64,000 bases of DNA. Origin: Enoplolaimus lenunculus. Lineage: Eukaryota; Nematoda; Enoplea; Enoplida; Thoracostomopsidae. The position numbers and the translations under genes were made by a program. The stretch covers positions 25,436 to 89,435 of the forward strand of contig JASANG010003826.1 in the NCBI GenBank assembly GCA_030248215.1, read 5' to 3'. This document shows, in pieces, positions 1-11,063 of the stretch (positions are counted from its first letter, which is position 1; every line of letters starts with the position of its first letter). The notes beneath the pieces are model-generated. The model searched no databases. It was not told where the DNA came from and saw only the letters and a list, made by a program, of their open reading frames with translations.

Positions 1-430
1 TTGTCCATTTTGTATTAAAAAATGAAGAAAAATTGGCATATTATCTAACTTATTAGAGCAGTATCTGAGATTACCATTATTATAGCTGCCACCATGGCTG
101 TAATAAAACTATTTAGGCGATTGAACAATTTTATAATTGGGACCGTGCATTAATTTTGGCTTTAAATGAAAACAACATCGGTTAATTCCGCGGAATATTT
201 ACTAGATCAATAAGATATTGCTCAATCGTCACATCATTAATAACATCGAGCCTTTTAACCATTTTGCAGTTAAGTATATAAGCAATATGTAAAGCTTTAG
301 GTACAAAAACTCGGGCATAAGAGGCGCAGGAAAAGAAGCACAAAATTACTAAATGGTATTTAACTGAAGCAGGTCTGGGAAAATACACACCCTTGGAGAT
401 TTGGACTGAGCCAATTGTTGCGAGGGGGGC
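1..430. other. Unassigned AT-rich DNA
   Basis: I see no gene, tRNA or recognisable repeat here. The short open frames on both strands have no motif or coding-like composition. Confidence 0.5.
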
Positions 431-619
431 ATGTTCCTTTTAGGGCCGTCCAGGTTTCTGGTGGGTCAGCAAAAGAGTAGGCTTACATAGTAGACTACAG
501 TTTTTGTTTAGGCGTAGGCTTAGACGGCTTAGATTTAGGCTTAGGAATACGCTTTTGCAACGCTTAGGCTTAGGCTTAGGAATACGCTTAATCAACTGAT
601 ACGGCCCTAAAAGTAACAT
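431..619. repeat. TIR element with TTAGGC-rich core
   Basis: The 189-bp unit is bounded by imperfect inverted ends: ATGTTCCTTTTAGGGCCGT on the left and ACGGCCCTAAAAGTAACAT on the right. The core contains runs of TTAGGC and variants ending in GGAATACGC. Parts of the same unit recur at 10.35, 20.38 and 22.3 kb. The TTAGGC tract therefore travels as part of a repeat family rather than being a lone telomere fusion. It has no coding capacity. Confidence 0.6.
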
Positions 620-770
620 TGACCGCGGGGGGATATTTGGTCCAAAGGAAAAAAGCATGCTGAGTTCTCCGGGTGTACAATTCAGCCTGCCACATTAGTT
701 TAAGCAACTATTAAGCGAAAAATTTTCAATTTACTATCTTTAAGCGAAAAAATTTTCAATTTACTATCAA

Positions 771-1041
771 TAACCCCTTCTCACATTGAGTTGCCTATAG
801 GCAACTAAGCGCAGTGTATATACGTTAAATAATGTATATCGCATTGTGTTTAACAATTGCAACACGTATACATAGTACAAAATCACCACAAGACGTGAGA
901 GCCCCCTTAGGGCTCGAGCGTCAAGCTCCTATAGCTGAGTGGTGATGGTATACGCCTCCCACGCCAGTTACCCGAGTTCGAATCCTAGCATAAAAGTAGG
1001 TCTCAGGGGAAATAAAAAATATTCATGTGAGAAAGGGTTAA
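771..1041 (+). mobile_element. TTAA/TIR element with tRNA-Gly-like core, copy A
   Basis: Ends are inverted repeats (CCCCTTCTCACAT left, ATGTGAGAAAGGG right). TTAA follows the right end and a degenerate taa precedes the left. TTAA plus a C-rich TIR start is the pattern of piggyBac-type MITEs. Inside are a perfect palindrome (AGTTGCCTATAGGCAACT, or its near variant), a hairpin with stem GAGCCC/GGGCTC, and then a tRNA-like segment at about 925-991. That segment has an A box (TAGCTGAGTGG), an anticodon loop CTCCCAC as in tRNA-Gly(CCC), and a B box (GAGTTCGAATCC). There is no protein-coding capacity. A tRNA-derived SINE captured by or grown within a MITE is one reading. Confidence 0.75.
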
Positions 1042-1096
1042 GCGAAAAATTTTCAATTTACAATCTTTAAGCGAAAAATTTTCAATTTACTATCTA

Positions 1097-1367
1097 TAAC
1101 CCCTTCTCACATTGAGTTGCCTATAGGCAACTAAGCGCAGTGTATATACGTTAAATAATGTATATCGCACTGTGTTTAACAATTGCAACACGTATACATA
1201 GTACAAAATCACCACAAGACGTGAGAGCCCCCTTAGGGCTCGAGCGTCAAGCTCCTATAGCTGAGTGGTGATGGTATACGCCTCGAACGCCAGTCACCCG
1301 AGTTCGAATCCTAGCATAAAAGTAGGTCTCAGGGGAAATAGAAAATATTCATGTGAGAAAGGGTTAA
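1097..1367 (+). mobile_element. TTAA/TIR element with tRNA-Gly-like core, copy B
   Basis: This is the second member of the tandem pair and is nearly identical to copy A. The anticodon-loop region has changed from CTCCCAC to CTCGAAC. The A box, the B box, the GAGCCC/GGGCTC hairpin and both inverted ends are kept. Confidence 0.75.
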
Positions 1368-1597
1368 CAAACGATTTCATTTTGAGTGGAGATGAAAAGC
1401 AAAAAAACTTTCCAGTTTGTTGAGTTAAAGTAACCTTCATTTTGTTGGAGCATAATTTTTTCGCGAAACAAGGTGATTTTGGCAAGGTAACAATCTTTAG
1501 CATTCGACGTTACGTAGAATTGTGTTCCCCAATATTAATTTGCTTCCGGCGTCGCAGCGTAAACCTGAGCTTAGACCTAAGCCCAAACCTAAGCCTT

Positions 1598-2038
1598 CTG
1601 TAGTAACCCGAATAAGAGGGGGGACTGATATTTATTTGGCCTCTCCAGAGGGTACCCCCTGGTTATTCGGTTACGGACTGTTATTTATTTTTAACCTGTC
1701 CTTCGCCGTCCTTCGTTACTGATATATATTCGGTATGGCAACTATCCGTTGAATTAAACGTTGTTTGCCTTGCATCAAAAGCTTGAGCGATAATGCAAGG
1801 TTATACTTTGGAATGTTATTTTCAAAACTTAAATACGCTTTAAGTTTCGAACTCAACTTTATTTGGTCCTGGAGTCATTTATGCGCAACAATTAGGGACA
1901 ATTGCCATTTATGGACACTAATTAGGGTTTATGGACTCTATCCGCTAACGGACTCTTATTAGGGATACGGATATTTATTGATCGGGACTCAAAATGAGGA
2001 CCCCCTCTTATTATTCCCCCTTATTCGGGTGAATACAA
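1598..2038 (+). mobile_element. MITE with TIR CTGTAGTGACCCGAATAAG, copy 1
   Basis: A 441-bp non-coding element with inverted ends CTGTAGTAACCCG and CGGGTGAATACAA, followed inward by G-rich and C-rich tracts (AGAGGGGGG / CCCCCTT). A copy at 12.70 kb has the same length. Shorter or interrupted copies lie at 13.3, 15.0, 23.9 and probably 33.1 kb. A TA target site is suggested by the best copies, which would fit a Tc1/mariner-type mobiliser. That assignment is inferred. Confidence 0.75.
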
Positions 2039-2104
2039 TGATCAAAAAAGTTAGTCTAAAGCTTAAGCTTTGCTCTATTGTAGTCCCGCAGAAGATATTC
2101 TTCT

Positions 2105-2177
2105 ACACACACTGTGAGCAGTGTTTAACATTTATAACATATATGCGCAGTACAAAATCTCCACAAGACGTGAGAAT
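2105..2177 (+). repeat. Fragment of the tRNA-Gly-like TTAA family
   Basis: It contains the segment CACACTGTGAGC, GTGTTTAACATTTATAACA and CCACAAGACGTGAGA, in the same order as in the copy at 25.93-26.17 kb on the opposite strand. The tRNA-like core is missing. Confidence 0.55.
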
Positions 2178-2563
2178 GTTACACCTAGCTTTTCAAATTT
2201 TACCCGCTATAACTTTGTTACTTCTTCCGCAACGTTTATTGTTCGAAAACTACGCAAAACACAAAGTACCACAAAATATTAAATTGGTCAGAGTCCCGGG
2301 TTGGAAAAAATTCATACGAGAACACGGTAACACAGATACATCGGAAAACTACAGATTCATAACACCAAAAAACCGCAATGTTACCCTGATATCCTCCCCG
2401 GAGGCTCCTTGAAAACTACATTTATACCCAGCCAATGCCCTTTCGAAAATGTCACGACCTATGAAATTTTGAGACTCAGAAATTTAAAATTCCACGAATA
2501 TACTATAAATAAATCTTGATAAATCGGAGCCACATATTTTTGGTACTACACTAGTTAAACAAT

Positions 2564-3217
2564 TATGCGGGGTTCACGTTATGACCGGGGCAGCTTGGGA
2601 CACGTTTGGTCCCTATTAGACTATTGGGTAACATTTTGTCTGCATATAGACCCTATATCGTATTCAAAAATTCGTATTTGTCTGCTATTATCATGTGGGG
2701 ATCACCTTTTGTACTTCAATATCATATGATATTCGAGGTATTGTCTGCGAATATCATATGACATACTTTCAAATGTCTGCTGTCCTGTTGAATATCATAT
2801 ACTAGAATTTGAAATTAGAATTTTTGAATTTTGAAGCTGTGGTTCTGAGCGATTTGGTGTTGGAAACGATTTGCAGGCGTGTATTTGGTATTTAAAGCAC
2901 ATTTGTGCCACAGTCGTCCAACTTTTCATTCATTTATCAGTACCCTAAGGTTACATTGACCCGCTGAATATCATATCATATTCGTTGAAATTTTGGAATA
3001 TCATATGATATTCGCATAAATGTCCCACAGTATCACGTGACATACCGTCCCTTTTACGCATTGATCATTTGAGAGCATTGGCCTGTATGCTAATGTCATA
3101 TGACATTCGAGTTTTGTCTGTTTATTCGATATAAGAGCCCGAATTTTAACGTTGATGTCGAATCAACATGGGACAAACCGTGTCCCGCCTGCCCCGGTTA
3201 TAACGTGAACCCCGCAT
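2564..3217 (+). mobile_element. TIR element with repeated CATATG palindromes, copy 1
   Basis: Long inverted ends start ATGCGGGGTTCACGTTA and finish TAACGTGAACCCCGCAT, giving an arm of about 35 bp. The interior holds about six copies of an 18-bp palindrome close to GAATATCATATGATATTC, at roughly 2720, 2750, 2790, 2965, 2996 and 3092. I see no open frame of interest. A shorter relative on the other strand starts at 11064. Confidence 0.75.
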
Positions 3218-3930
3218 TAGCACTCAAAAACGGGAATCGATTCCGCAAATAACGTATTTAGTATGATCAAATTCACACAACCCGGTATCTCCACTATTCT
3301 ATATTGGTGATGGTTCACAACATTAACTAATTAAGTTACCCGAAATATATGCCATCATTATTGCACTGACCCCCAAACACAGCTCGTAAGAATTCCTAAT
3401 CTTGCCGGCATAAGGTCATCTCAGCCCCTAGAAAAGGCTGTTTTATATTTCCAGCCAGTCATCAATGTGTAAAAAATAAATTGATCAACAATTCATCATG
3501 GTTTCGAACAAATTGAATAACATCAAAACGATCGAAGTTGCTCTTAGTAGACATAATATACGTATCGCCCCAGTGCAAAATTCACCAGGATTCTCTAAAA
3601 CACACAAATATGCAGCAACGGCACAAAAAAAATTTAAGCATGGCAATGCGAGGCATAAATCCGGGAAATAGCAGACTCTAGAATCTTGAACTTAAGAGTA
3701 AGCTAAGCTAAAAGAACAAGAAGTCTAAGTCTAAACCTAAGCTTAAGTGCCACTGCGTAACTTATGATTACATACACATACACCTAATTTACCCACACCA
3801 TTACCTTAGCATGCAATTAACCTAAACGGCCAAACCAAAAAATCCTACCATATAGCAGGATTAATCCAGATGTTATTTTAATAAATAACTTTTGTCAACT
3901 TATACCAAATTGAAAATTAGTTTTTAGTGA
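3218..3930. other. Unassigned DNA
   Basis: No gene seen. A weak TTAGGC-type tract (taagcctaa variants) lies at about 3700-3750. The rest is AT-rich single-copy-looking sequence. Confidence 0.4.
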
Positions 3931-5217
3931 CTTTTTTGGGTCAACATAACAGATCACCTTTAACATGTTCAATGCCTAGGTTTACTATGTCATTTATACA
4001 CAGATATAATTAGATATTGTTGCTCTGAGTTTAATTTTGGCAAATTTACGTAGTTGTCATATCAAAAATAGAATACGTTCATGTTTTTGGTATTAGGAAT
4101 AAATATCCGGTGAATGACACCTGCTAGAACTAAAATTCTTATCCCTGTCTTCAATTATTTTGCGTTTTATTCCGAAAACTTTGCCCAATATTTTATCACA
4201 TAACCAAGGCTCATAACATATAGTATAGTATATTTAAAAGCAGGAGTTATTGCGAGGATAATGATTAAAACGGGGTGTTATACGGTCATTGTCTTAATAC
4301 TGAGTTACTAGCAGCATTTATTCATCAAATTTGCACCAAATAAGTAGTGCATTTTATAGAGTATATTTACTGTCTATTCAGCTTCCGTATTTCGATTTCA
4401 GGCTATCCAGATTTCCCTGCTTTACTGAATAATCGCAATGTGTGTATTGTCTGCGAAAGAGTTTGAAATGCCGCACGAAACTAAATATTCTGCGATACAT
4501 TGCATCTTTTGCGTTAGCGCAGAGAAAAACTGCTTTATTTAAAGGAAAAATTTTACAATGTTTTGACGAGCTGTGATCGGTTACACATGTGAAAAAGCAC
4601 TAGGCATGCCGATTTTTGCGACTATTATTGGTCATTCTGAAACTATATTCGAGGAATTATATGTCTAAAGGGAGATTTAATGCGGGATTTGCTGAATAAC
4701 AGAGCTAAAATTGTGTTGAATTTACATTTTTCGCATCTAAATTCCACGGCTTCTGGAGTTATTTTTGCGGAATTAATATTAAAGATTATTATTCACTATC
4801 TGGAATATACTGAAAAATTTGTTCAAATTTTTAAATTATTGGAATTTATGAATCCTGTTAGTTTTTAGGATAAAAATAGCTTTGTTCAAGGTTATTCGGT
4901 GACTAAAGATTGATCATATATCAAGGTAAATTTGTATGAAATGTCAAACTTGCTAGAGAAGTCATATAAAATCCGTCAATTTTTGCATCGAGGGAGTGAA
5001 GTTTTACCAATGAGGGATGTGCTGCCAGTATATGCCGGCGTAATGTGTTTAGTGCAAGATATTTGGTGTTTGTTTTCAATTTTCTGGCTGATTTTAATGA
5101 GATTCCACTAGGGACCCTGGCCTTGTTACATTGTTCATCTTTTACGCCTAAATAAATTGCTCCAATTAAAGTGAAAACCAAGTTTATAACTCGGGGGTCG
5201 CGAAATAATAGTTACGT
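3931..5217 (+). repeat. Left arm of the inverted pair (putative LTR)
   Basis: It matches 7013-7971 in reverse complement over most of its length. The outer boundary lies at TTTTTTGGGTCAACATAAC and the inner one at GAAATAATAGTTAC. It directly abuts the primer-binding-like TGG at 5219, as a 5' LTR would. Confidence 0.75.
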
Positions 5218-5218
5218 T

Positions 5219-5311
5219 TGGAGGTCCCTCCGAGACACCCAATTTTTATCTGGGTGTTGAATTTGAAATCCTAAGTTTTGAGCCTGAGTGCTAACCATTA
5301 CACCGGGATCC
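5219..5311 (-). other. Reverse-complement tRNA-Gln-like sequence at PBS position
   Basis: Read on the minus strand, the segment begins GGATCCCGGTGTAATGG, continues with TTAGCACTCAGG, and ends TCTCGGAGGGACCTCCA. Both halves resemble eukaryotic tRNA-Gln: an A-box TGTAATGGTTAGC, and a 3' end TCTCGGNGGGACCT followed by CCA. Nuclear tRNA genes do not encode CCA, so this looks like a copy of a mature tRNA, or a primer-binding site extended over the whole primer. The T-arm region is disrupted by a small hairpin (CACCCA/TGGGTG). An ordinary decayed tRNA pseudogene is the alternative. Confidence 0.6.
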
Positions 5312-5429
5312 TTACTTTTCTAGTACGGCAGGGTACAGCTTAAGCAGCGGGGGTGTTCTTAAGTCTAGTGTCGAAGACCTTAACTTTTCGGAACCTGTAG
5401 CAACCCTTAACGGATTAGTTGCGAATGAT

Positions 5430-6550
5430 ACCAAAAATATGAAAGCAATTAATCTAAATTTAGTGCAGTTAGACACGGTCGTAAAAGATTTAGCTACGCG
5501 CCTAGACGAAGGCCTAACAGATTTCACGGATGATTTTGATCAAATCTCGCAACGTGTTCGTTTTGGGGCTGACACAGGTTTGGCCATCTCATTTTATCGG
5601 GGAGATTTAGCTGGTTCCGACTTTAAGACTAGGATTGAGAATTTTAACACGCACTGCAACGCTAGATTAATAGATAATGAGATGAAGTTAAAGGTCCTAC
5701 CCGCGTATTTAAAGGACCGCGCCAGAGATGCATGCGAGCGTGTAGTTGAGCAGTCTTAGCATAGGTTTACGGACTTGGTTCCTGCTTTAGAAACCCAGCT
5801 AAATATCCCCGAATGGGCCATGTATCATGAGGCTTCCTTAGAGCAGGACGTCAGTTAGCGGGTGAGAGCGTTTCAGCCTATTTAAAGGCTATTAAACGGG
5901 CATGTCGTAGTTCGTATCCGAACATATATAACACCGCATTTGACCGCCGCGTAATTCATAGTTTTTTGTTGGCTTAAGGCCGTCTAGTGCTAAGTTAGAA
6001 GTTTTTCGTGACATGCCAAAAACGCTAAAGGAAGCTGAGGATTTTGCGCAGCGCTTAGACATGCAGTCCGTATTATGTGGTCAAACCGTGGGCGATAACC
6101 AAGTGAATGCATTGACATTGGGGTAGAAACCATGCAGACCAAAGGCACAGGTGGTTCAGTTATTAGCCGATAACCAAAAACAATTGATGGAAAACGTTGT
6201 AAAAATCGGAATTTTAACCAGAACCCGAGAAATAGTGCTCGGCCCAATTCAAATCGAAATTTTACCGCGAGAAATATCAGAAATAATTCGAACCGAAATT
6301 TTTAACCAAATTTTTCACCTCGTGGCCCTCGTTGCTATCAGTGTCGAAGAATAGAACACATTACCATGGCCTGCATGTTACGTCATGGAAACGTTACCAG
6401 ATCAGGGAGTCGATTTCAATCACCGCAACATTTTGGAAACCCAAATAACCGAACTTACGGTTATAGATCACAGTTTAATACCCTAGCGCGCCCCAAAATA
6501 CCCAATTTACCGGCTCTGCCACCTGCCTAAACCGTTAAGAATGTAGTGGC
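5430..6550 (+). pseudogene. gag-like remnant
   Basis: The stretch of coding-like sequence contains a capsid-type pattern: a charged start, an FYRGD-type block followed by a KLKVLPAYLKDRA-type helix, and further on a GESVSAYLKAIKRA-type block. A cysteine/histidine-rich tail resembling a nucleocapsid knuckle follows. This order is typical of Ty3/Gypsy gag. It is broken in several places and no intact protein is encoded. Confidence 0.65.
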
Positions 6551-7012
6551 TACAACAGTACCCACTTCGGGGCGTGGTGCCGCTTCACCACCCCCCTCGG
6601 AACCGAATCAATTACAAAAAATTGAGAAGGAACTGGACATGCTGCGCAAGCAAAATGCGCTACTAATTGAGAAATTCTACCCAAGATTTGTGGGCGCCGT
6701 AGCTGTTAAAGATCATGTTTTTGCCACTTGTGGGTCCAAAAGTTTTAAACTAAAGGGCCATATTCTACCACTTCTGTTTTTGACAATCATTTTTATAATG
6801 TTTTGTCCTACGCATTCAAGTTTATCTGGGACATTGAATCAGTTGCACCCTAAAACTTACCCATCATTTGGCCTTTGCTTGATACCAAAGGGTCTGGTTC
6901 TTACTGCAGTAGACTCCGTGTATGTCCCGGTGGTGTTACATCTGGGTCATGGTCGCATAAGGCCTTGGGTGCCCCTGACCTTCGATGGACCACTTCCGCG
7001 ACGCTGTAACTG
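6551..7012 (+). other. Residual internal part of the LTR fossil
   Basis: One open stretch starts with a Pro/Ser-rich leader and a Glu/Lys coiled-coil-like segment. I could not assign it to protease, reverse transcriptase or integrase. Confidence 0.35.
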
Positions 7013-7971
7013 AATGTAACTATTATTTCTTTACCCTCGAGTAATACACTTGGTTTTCGCTTTAATTGGAGCAATTTATTATAGGCGTAAAAGATGAACA
7101 ATGTAACAAGGCCAGGGTCCCTAGTGGAATCTCATTAAAATCAGCCAGAAAATTGAAAACAAACCCAAATATCTTGCACTAAACACATTACGCCGGCATA
7201 TACCAGCAGCACTTCGCTCATTGGTAAAACTCCACTCCCTCGATGCAAAAATTGACGGCTTTTATATGACTTCTCTAGCAAGTTTGACATTTCATACAAA
7301 TTAACCATGATTTATGAAGGATATTTAGTGACCGAATAACCTTTAACAAAGCTATTTTTATCCTAAACACTAACAGGATTCATAAATTCCAATAATTTAA
7401 AAATTTGAACAGATTTTTAAGTGTATTCCAAATAGTGAATAATAATCTTTAACATTACTTTCGCAAAGATCACTCCAGAAGCCGTGGAATTTAGATGCGC
7501 AAAATGTAAATTCACCATAATTTTAGCTCTCTGATTACGCAAATCCCGCATTAAATCGCCGATTAGACATATAATTCCTCGAAATGCTGCTACTAACTCA
7601 GTATTAAGACAATGATCATATAACGCTCCGTTTTAATCATTATCCTCGCAATAACTCCAGCTTTTAAATATACTATATGCTATGAGCCTTAGTTATGTGA
7701 TCAAAATATTAGGCAAAATTTTCGGAATAAAACGCTAAATAATTGAAAACAGGGATAAGAATTTTAGTTCTAGCAAACGGGTGTCATTCACCGGATATTT
7801 ATTCCTAATACCAAAAACATGTACGTATTCTATTTTTGATATAACAACTACGTAAATTTGCCAAAATTCAACTCAGAGCAACAATATCGAATTATACCTG
7901 TGTATAAATGACACAGTAAACCTAGGCATTGAACGTGTTAAAGGTGATCTGTTATGTTGACCCGAAAAAAA
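7013..7971 (-). repeat. Right arm of the inverted pair
   Basis: Reverse-complement copy of the left arm at 3931-5217. It is about 330 bp shorter and diverged by scattered substitutions. Its outer boundary is GTTATGTTGACCCGAAAAAA. Confidence 0.8.
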
Positions 7972-8092
7972 TCCGCAGCGCACACTTGCAAAATTTTCCT
8001 TACAAGAATTTGTAGCCTCAACTATTAAAGCGGAAATATTAATACTCAACCCCAATAATAGGTGCTACACACGTTTAAGAACACGGTCAAAC

Positions 8093-8273
8093 ATTCTAGA
8101 ATATTTCACTCGGCTAACTACGTTCCAACAAGAGCCCATTCGGGCTCGTTTGTCAAGCTCCTATAGTTCAGTGATCATCGTAAACGCCTCCCACCCGTGA
8201 CACTGGGGATCGAATCTTACCTTGAAATTACTTCTAATATGAAATTGAAAATATTTATGTGAGAAAGGGTTAA
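8093..8273 (+). mobile_element. TTAA/TIR element with tRNA-Gly-like core, copy F (divergent)
   Basis: It keeps the hairpin GAGCCC-ATTC-GGGCTC, the core start GCTCCTATAG at 8157, an anticodon loop CTCCCAC and a weakened B box (GGATCGAATC). The right end is ATGTGAGAAAGGG plus TTAA. The core 3' flank (TTACCTTGAAATTAC) is shared with the copy at 25.93 kb, which defines a second subfamily. The left end is not clear. Confidence 0.65.
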
Positions 8274-9490
8274 GGTATACAACTAGTTGGCTGTCAACCA
8301 TTAAAAATGTTTCGATTGAAAGGAAACTATAGCATAGAAAATTTGAAAATTTATTAATATTTAGCAATCTGGTTGTGTGTGAAGCCATTAAAATATCACG
8401 GAAAGGCAAAATAGTCCCAAAAACTCGCGAGCGAAACGAGCAAGAAGCCAGACACATTTGCAAACTTCGGCGGTTTTAGTTTCAATCGATTTGTCCCGTT
8501 TGCGGTTAACATTGCGTTTCCCAGAACCCCCTTTTACCTCACTCCTTCTTATTGGAGTCTACTTTAGTAATAAAACTCGGCATGTAAAATGCATGTGCTC
8601 TGAAAATATACAGTTCCAAATTGCAATTCCGATTCCGGTATAATTCAGTTCAGTTTTGCACTTAGATCATAAGGCCTCGATGGCGCTCACGTAAGCGGCC
8701 GTTGCGTAGCGTATGCTCGGCCCTGCATAAATAGATTTATCCTTTATCTGTAAAAATATATAAACGAAATGAATGAGCGTTAGATAGAAACCATTTAATC
8801 TGGTGGCGGTTTTTTTAATAAATCGATTGAAAAACACAATGAAAACGGAAATGCGCAGTTCAATACGGTATAACCAGGAGAGATTGTTCGGGTTTTCGGC
8901 ACATTAATATACTGCAACAGGACGCGTCGGCTAAAACGTGGATATAAATATTTTTGTACCAGGCGACCTGAGTTAATATAATGTTGGAAGCACTTGCGGA
9001 TCCAAGGGTGAAACCTCGGTCTGAGCCCGCCACCAACAGGAATTAAATCCGAGAGTTTGTATTAAGGTTTAGCACTAAAATGGCATTTGGCTTGTGACCC
9101 TCTGCGGTCACGATATTTATTCAGTATTGTATCTCGCGAGACCGCCTTTCTTTTCATAAATTGATGGATCTGCCACTGATTGGAAGCATGGAGCAAAGCA
9201 GATTTATGTTTAAAAACGGCCTTTCAATAACGCCGTCATAAAGTGTGTATTGTTTGACAGAGTAAGTGAGAGTGGCAGCAATCTGGTTCAGGATGCTGCA
9301 GGCCCACAATCAAAAGTTTCTACGGAGGGGCAGGGAGACAAATTTATTGTAGGGGGAACTATAAATTTTTTTACACATTTATACAAATTAATAAATGCTG
9401 TCCATAAAAGTTTGGCCCATGTATACAACAGGACCGGATCGTTTTCCGACGGGGCTGTAATAAAGTCAGCTAAGCTTTGGACTAACTTTT
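8274..9490. other. Unassigned DNA
   Basis: I see no gene, repeat or RNA feature that I can support in this 1.2 kb. Confidence 0.4.
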
Positions 9491-9492
9491 TT

Positions 9493-9715
9493 GCTTAGGC
9501 TTAGGCTTAGGCTTAGGCTTAGGCTCAGGAATATGCTTATTTATAATGCTGTTCAAAATTGATCTGTATTTTTCGGCGGGTGTGTAACAGAATAAAGTTT
9601 AACTTTACTAATTTTTTTGGTTAGACTTAGGCTCAGGCTTAGGCTCAGTCCTATACTCAGAGATTGGTTTGCTTATTTTTACTCTGAGGCTTAGGGGTTT
9701 GACTTAGGGGTTGAA
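9493..9715 (+). repeat. TTAGGC arrays
   Basis: Five consecutive TTAGGC-type units at about 9496-9530, then a degenerate tract at about 9620-9710 with variants such as CTTAGGCTCAGG. A telomere-like motif, interstitial here. Confidence 0.75.
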
Positions 9716-10340
9716 ATATGTTTATGCTACTGTTACAGCTGTCACCTAGAGATTGGCCGCGAGAGGTGAATCCACCGGTCGCATAACCCCATTAAAAACG
9801 TTTGCTCTTCAGCTATAAAAGTTTCAAGCCTTGATTACAAGTCATCTAAAACCAATGCACAAATCCCCTGATAAATTCTTAACCCTTCTAGCATGTTAAG
9901 ACGACTACGATTCTACTAGAATCGGGTAAAACAGCTGAATATCAAGACGTAGAAGTTAATTATTAAGTATGGTTACGTCATTGTTAATAATCAGTCAAAA
10001 CATAAAAAATATCCAAAAATCAGATGATTTTTCCCAAACGTTTTAAGACAGTTACGCTAATGAAATCTGTTAAATAGTCGTATATGAAGTCTAGACGGAT
10101 GAAAAATCCACCAAAACGATTTCAATTTTAAATTGAAAATTTAAACTTATAGAAACGCGAATACCGTTGCTGATTTAAAACCCACGTCAAACGGCGAGTT
10201 TCATGAGCACTTCAGTCACGCAAAATGTCAATGCAAGGTGAAATAGAAGACGCCGAGGTTGATTGCAAGGATTTTCAATCTATGTCCATATTGTCAAATG
10301 TTCGCAGCACGGGCCCATGTTAAGATCAGGGGTGGAACGT
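9716..10340. other. Unassigned DNA
   Basis: AT-rich, with no supported gene or repeat. Confidence 0.4.
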
Positions 10341-10344
10341 TTTT

Positions 10345-10490
10345 CTTTAGGACTGCAATAGAGTAAGCTTAAGCATTAGACTTTTTTTTGCTTGGATTAG
10401 GCTTAGGCTTAGGCTTAGGAATAACATCATTCTTACGCTTAGGTTTAGGTTTAGGCTTAGGCCTAGGATCAGGTATATACTTATACTGTT
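10345..10490 (+). repeat. TTAGGC-bearing element
   Basis: It begins AGAGTAAGCTTAAGCATTAG and runs into several TTAGGC and TTAGGT units, with GGAATAAC as spacer. This is the same architecture as the element at 431-619, without clear ends. Confidence 0.65.
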
Positions 10491-11063
10491 CCGCCCCTAT
10501 TCTTTACATTGGCCGTAGCACGTATCACCAGTATAGTGATAGGTCTTGTACCATTCGTTCGAATCAGTAAATGATGTGGTCCGAAATTTATCACATTTCT
10601 CTCATTTGATGTGTCTTGCTTTTGATTCAATGTTGAGATCCGCAATTTTAGGAATTTGACAGTTTGAAAACCAATTGTGGACTGGTGATTAGTCTATGAA
10701 CGAAGCCTCACCAACGCATTCTATCATGACCACATACTCTGTTTCATTGGATATATTATTTTCTGAAAGCGATACACTGTTTGGAATGTAAACAAATCCG
10801 CAATCGCAGGAATTTGTCATTTTGAAAACATCTCGCTAACTGGTGGTAGATGCTATACGTACTCGAGAATATGGTTATGCACACAAAACGAATTGTCTGG
10901 TATTTAAAAGCATTGCTTTAAATTTAAAATTTAACTTTTAGTAGTGACTCCAGACATTTATATATTGAATTCACGTCCTTTATTACTGATAATTTTAAAA
11001 ATATGTTTCTGCATTTTTTTGACTTAAAACTTTGCAATTAATCACTTATTTTATAAATGATTA
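10491..11063. other. Unassigned DNA
   Basis: AT-rich, with no supported gene. Confidence 0.35.

Larger units (their letters stand above)
712..1367 (+). repeat. 326-bp tandem duplication
   Basis: Two consecutive units with a period of 326 bp. Each begins with two short repeats of the form AAGCGAAAAATTTTCAATTT and continues into a tRNA-Gly-like TTAA element. The two units differ at only a few positions, so the duplication is recent. Confidence 0.85.
3931..7971 (+). mobile_element. Broken LTR-type fossil with gag, between inverted arms
   Basis: The composite has a left arm (3931-5217), a tRNA-complementary segment (5219-5311), a gag-like stretch (about 5430-6550, plus strand), and a right arm (7013-7971). 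The right arm is the left arm in reverse orientation, and it is the shorter of the two. The gag-like part resembles Ty3/Gypsy-type capsid regions and ends in a degenerate zinc-knuckle-like region. No pol was recognised. The reading frame is interrupted several times, so this is a fossil. The arms have diverged noticeably, which suggests it is not recent. Inverted rather than direct end repeats are abnormal for an LTR element. A second, oppositely oriented LTR insertion or an abortive integration rearrangement could explain them. Confidence 0.7.

Noticed and set aside
925-991. Functional tRNA-Gly gene
   Set aside because: The A and B boxes are good, but the acceptor and T stems do not pair properly and the sequence is repeated inside a transposable element.
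1978-2412. 144-codon plus-strand frame
   Set aside because: It runs across the right end of a MITE and a fragment of the tRNA-Gly-like family. No domain was recognised.
4921-5181. 86-codon minus-strand open frame inside the left inverted arm
   Set aside because: Its counterpart in the right arm is not open and no motif is visible. It is an incidental frame in a repeat.
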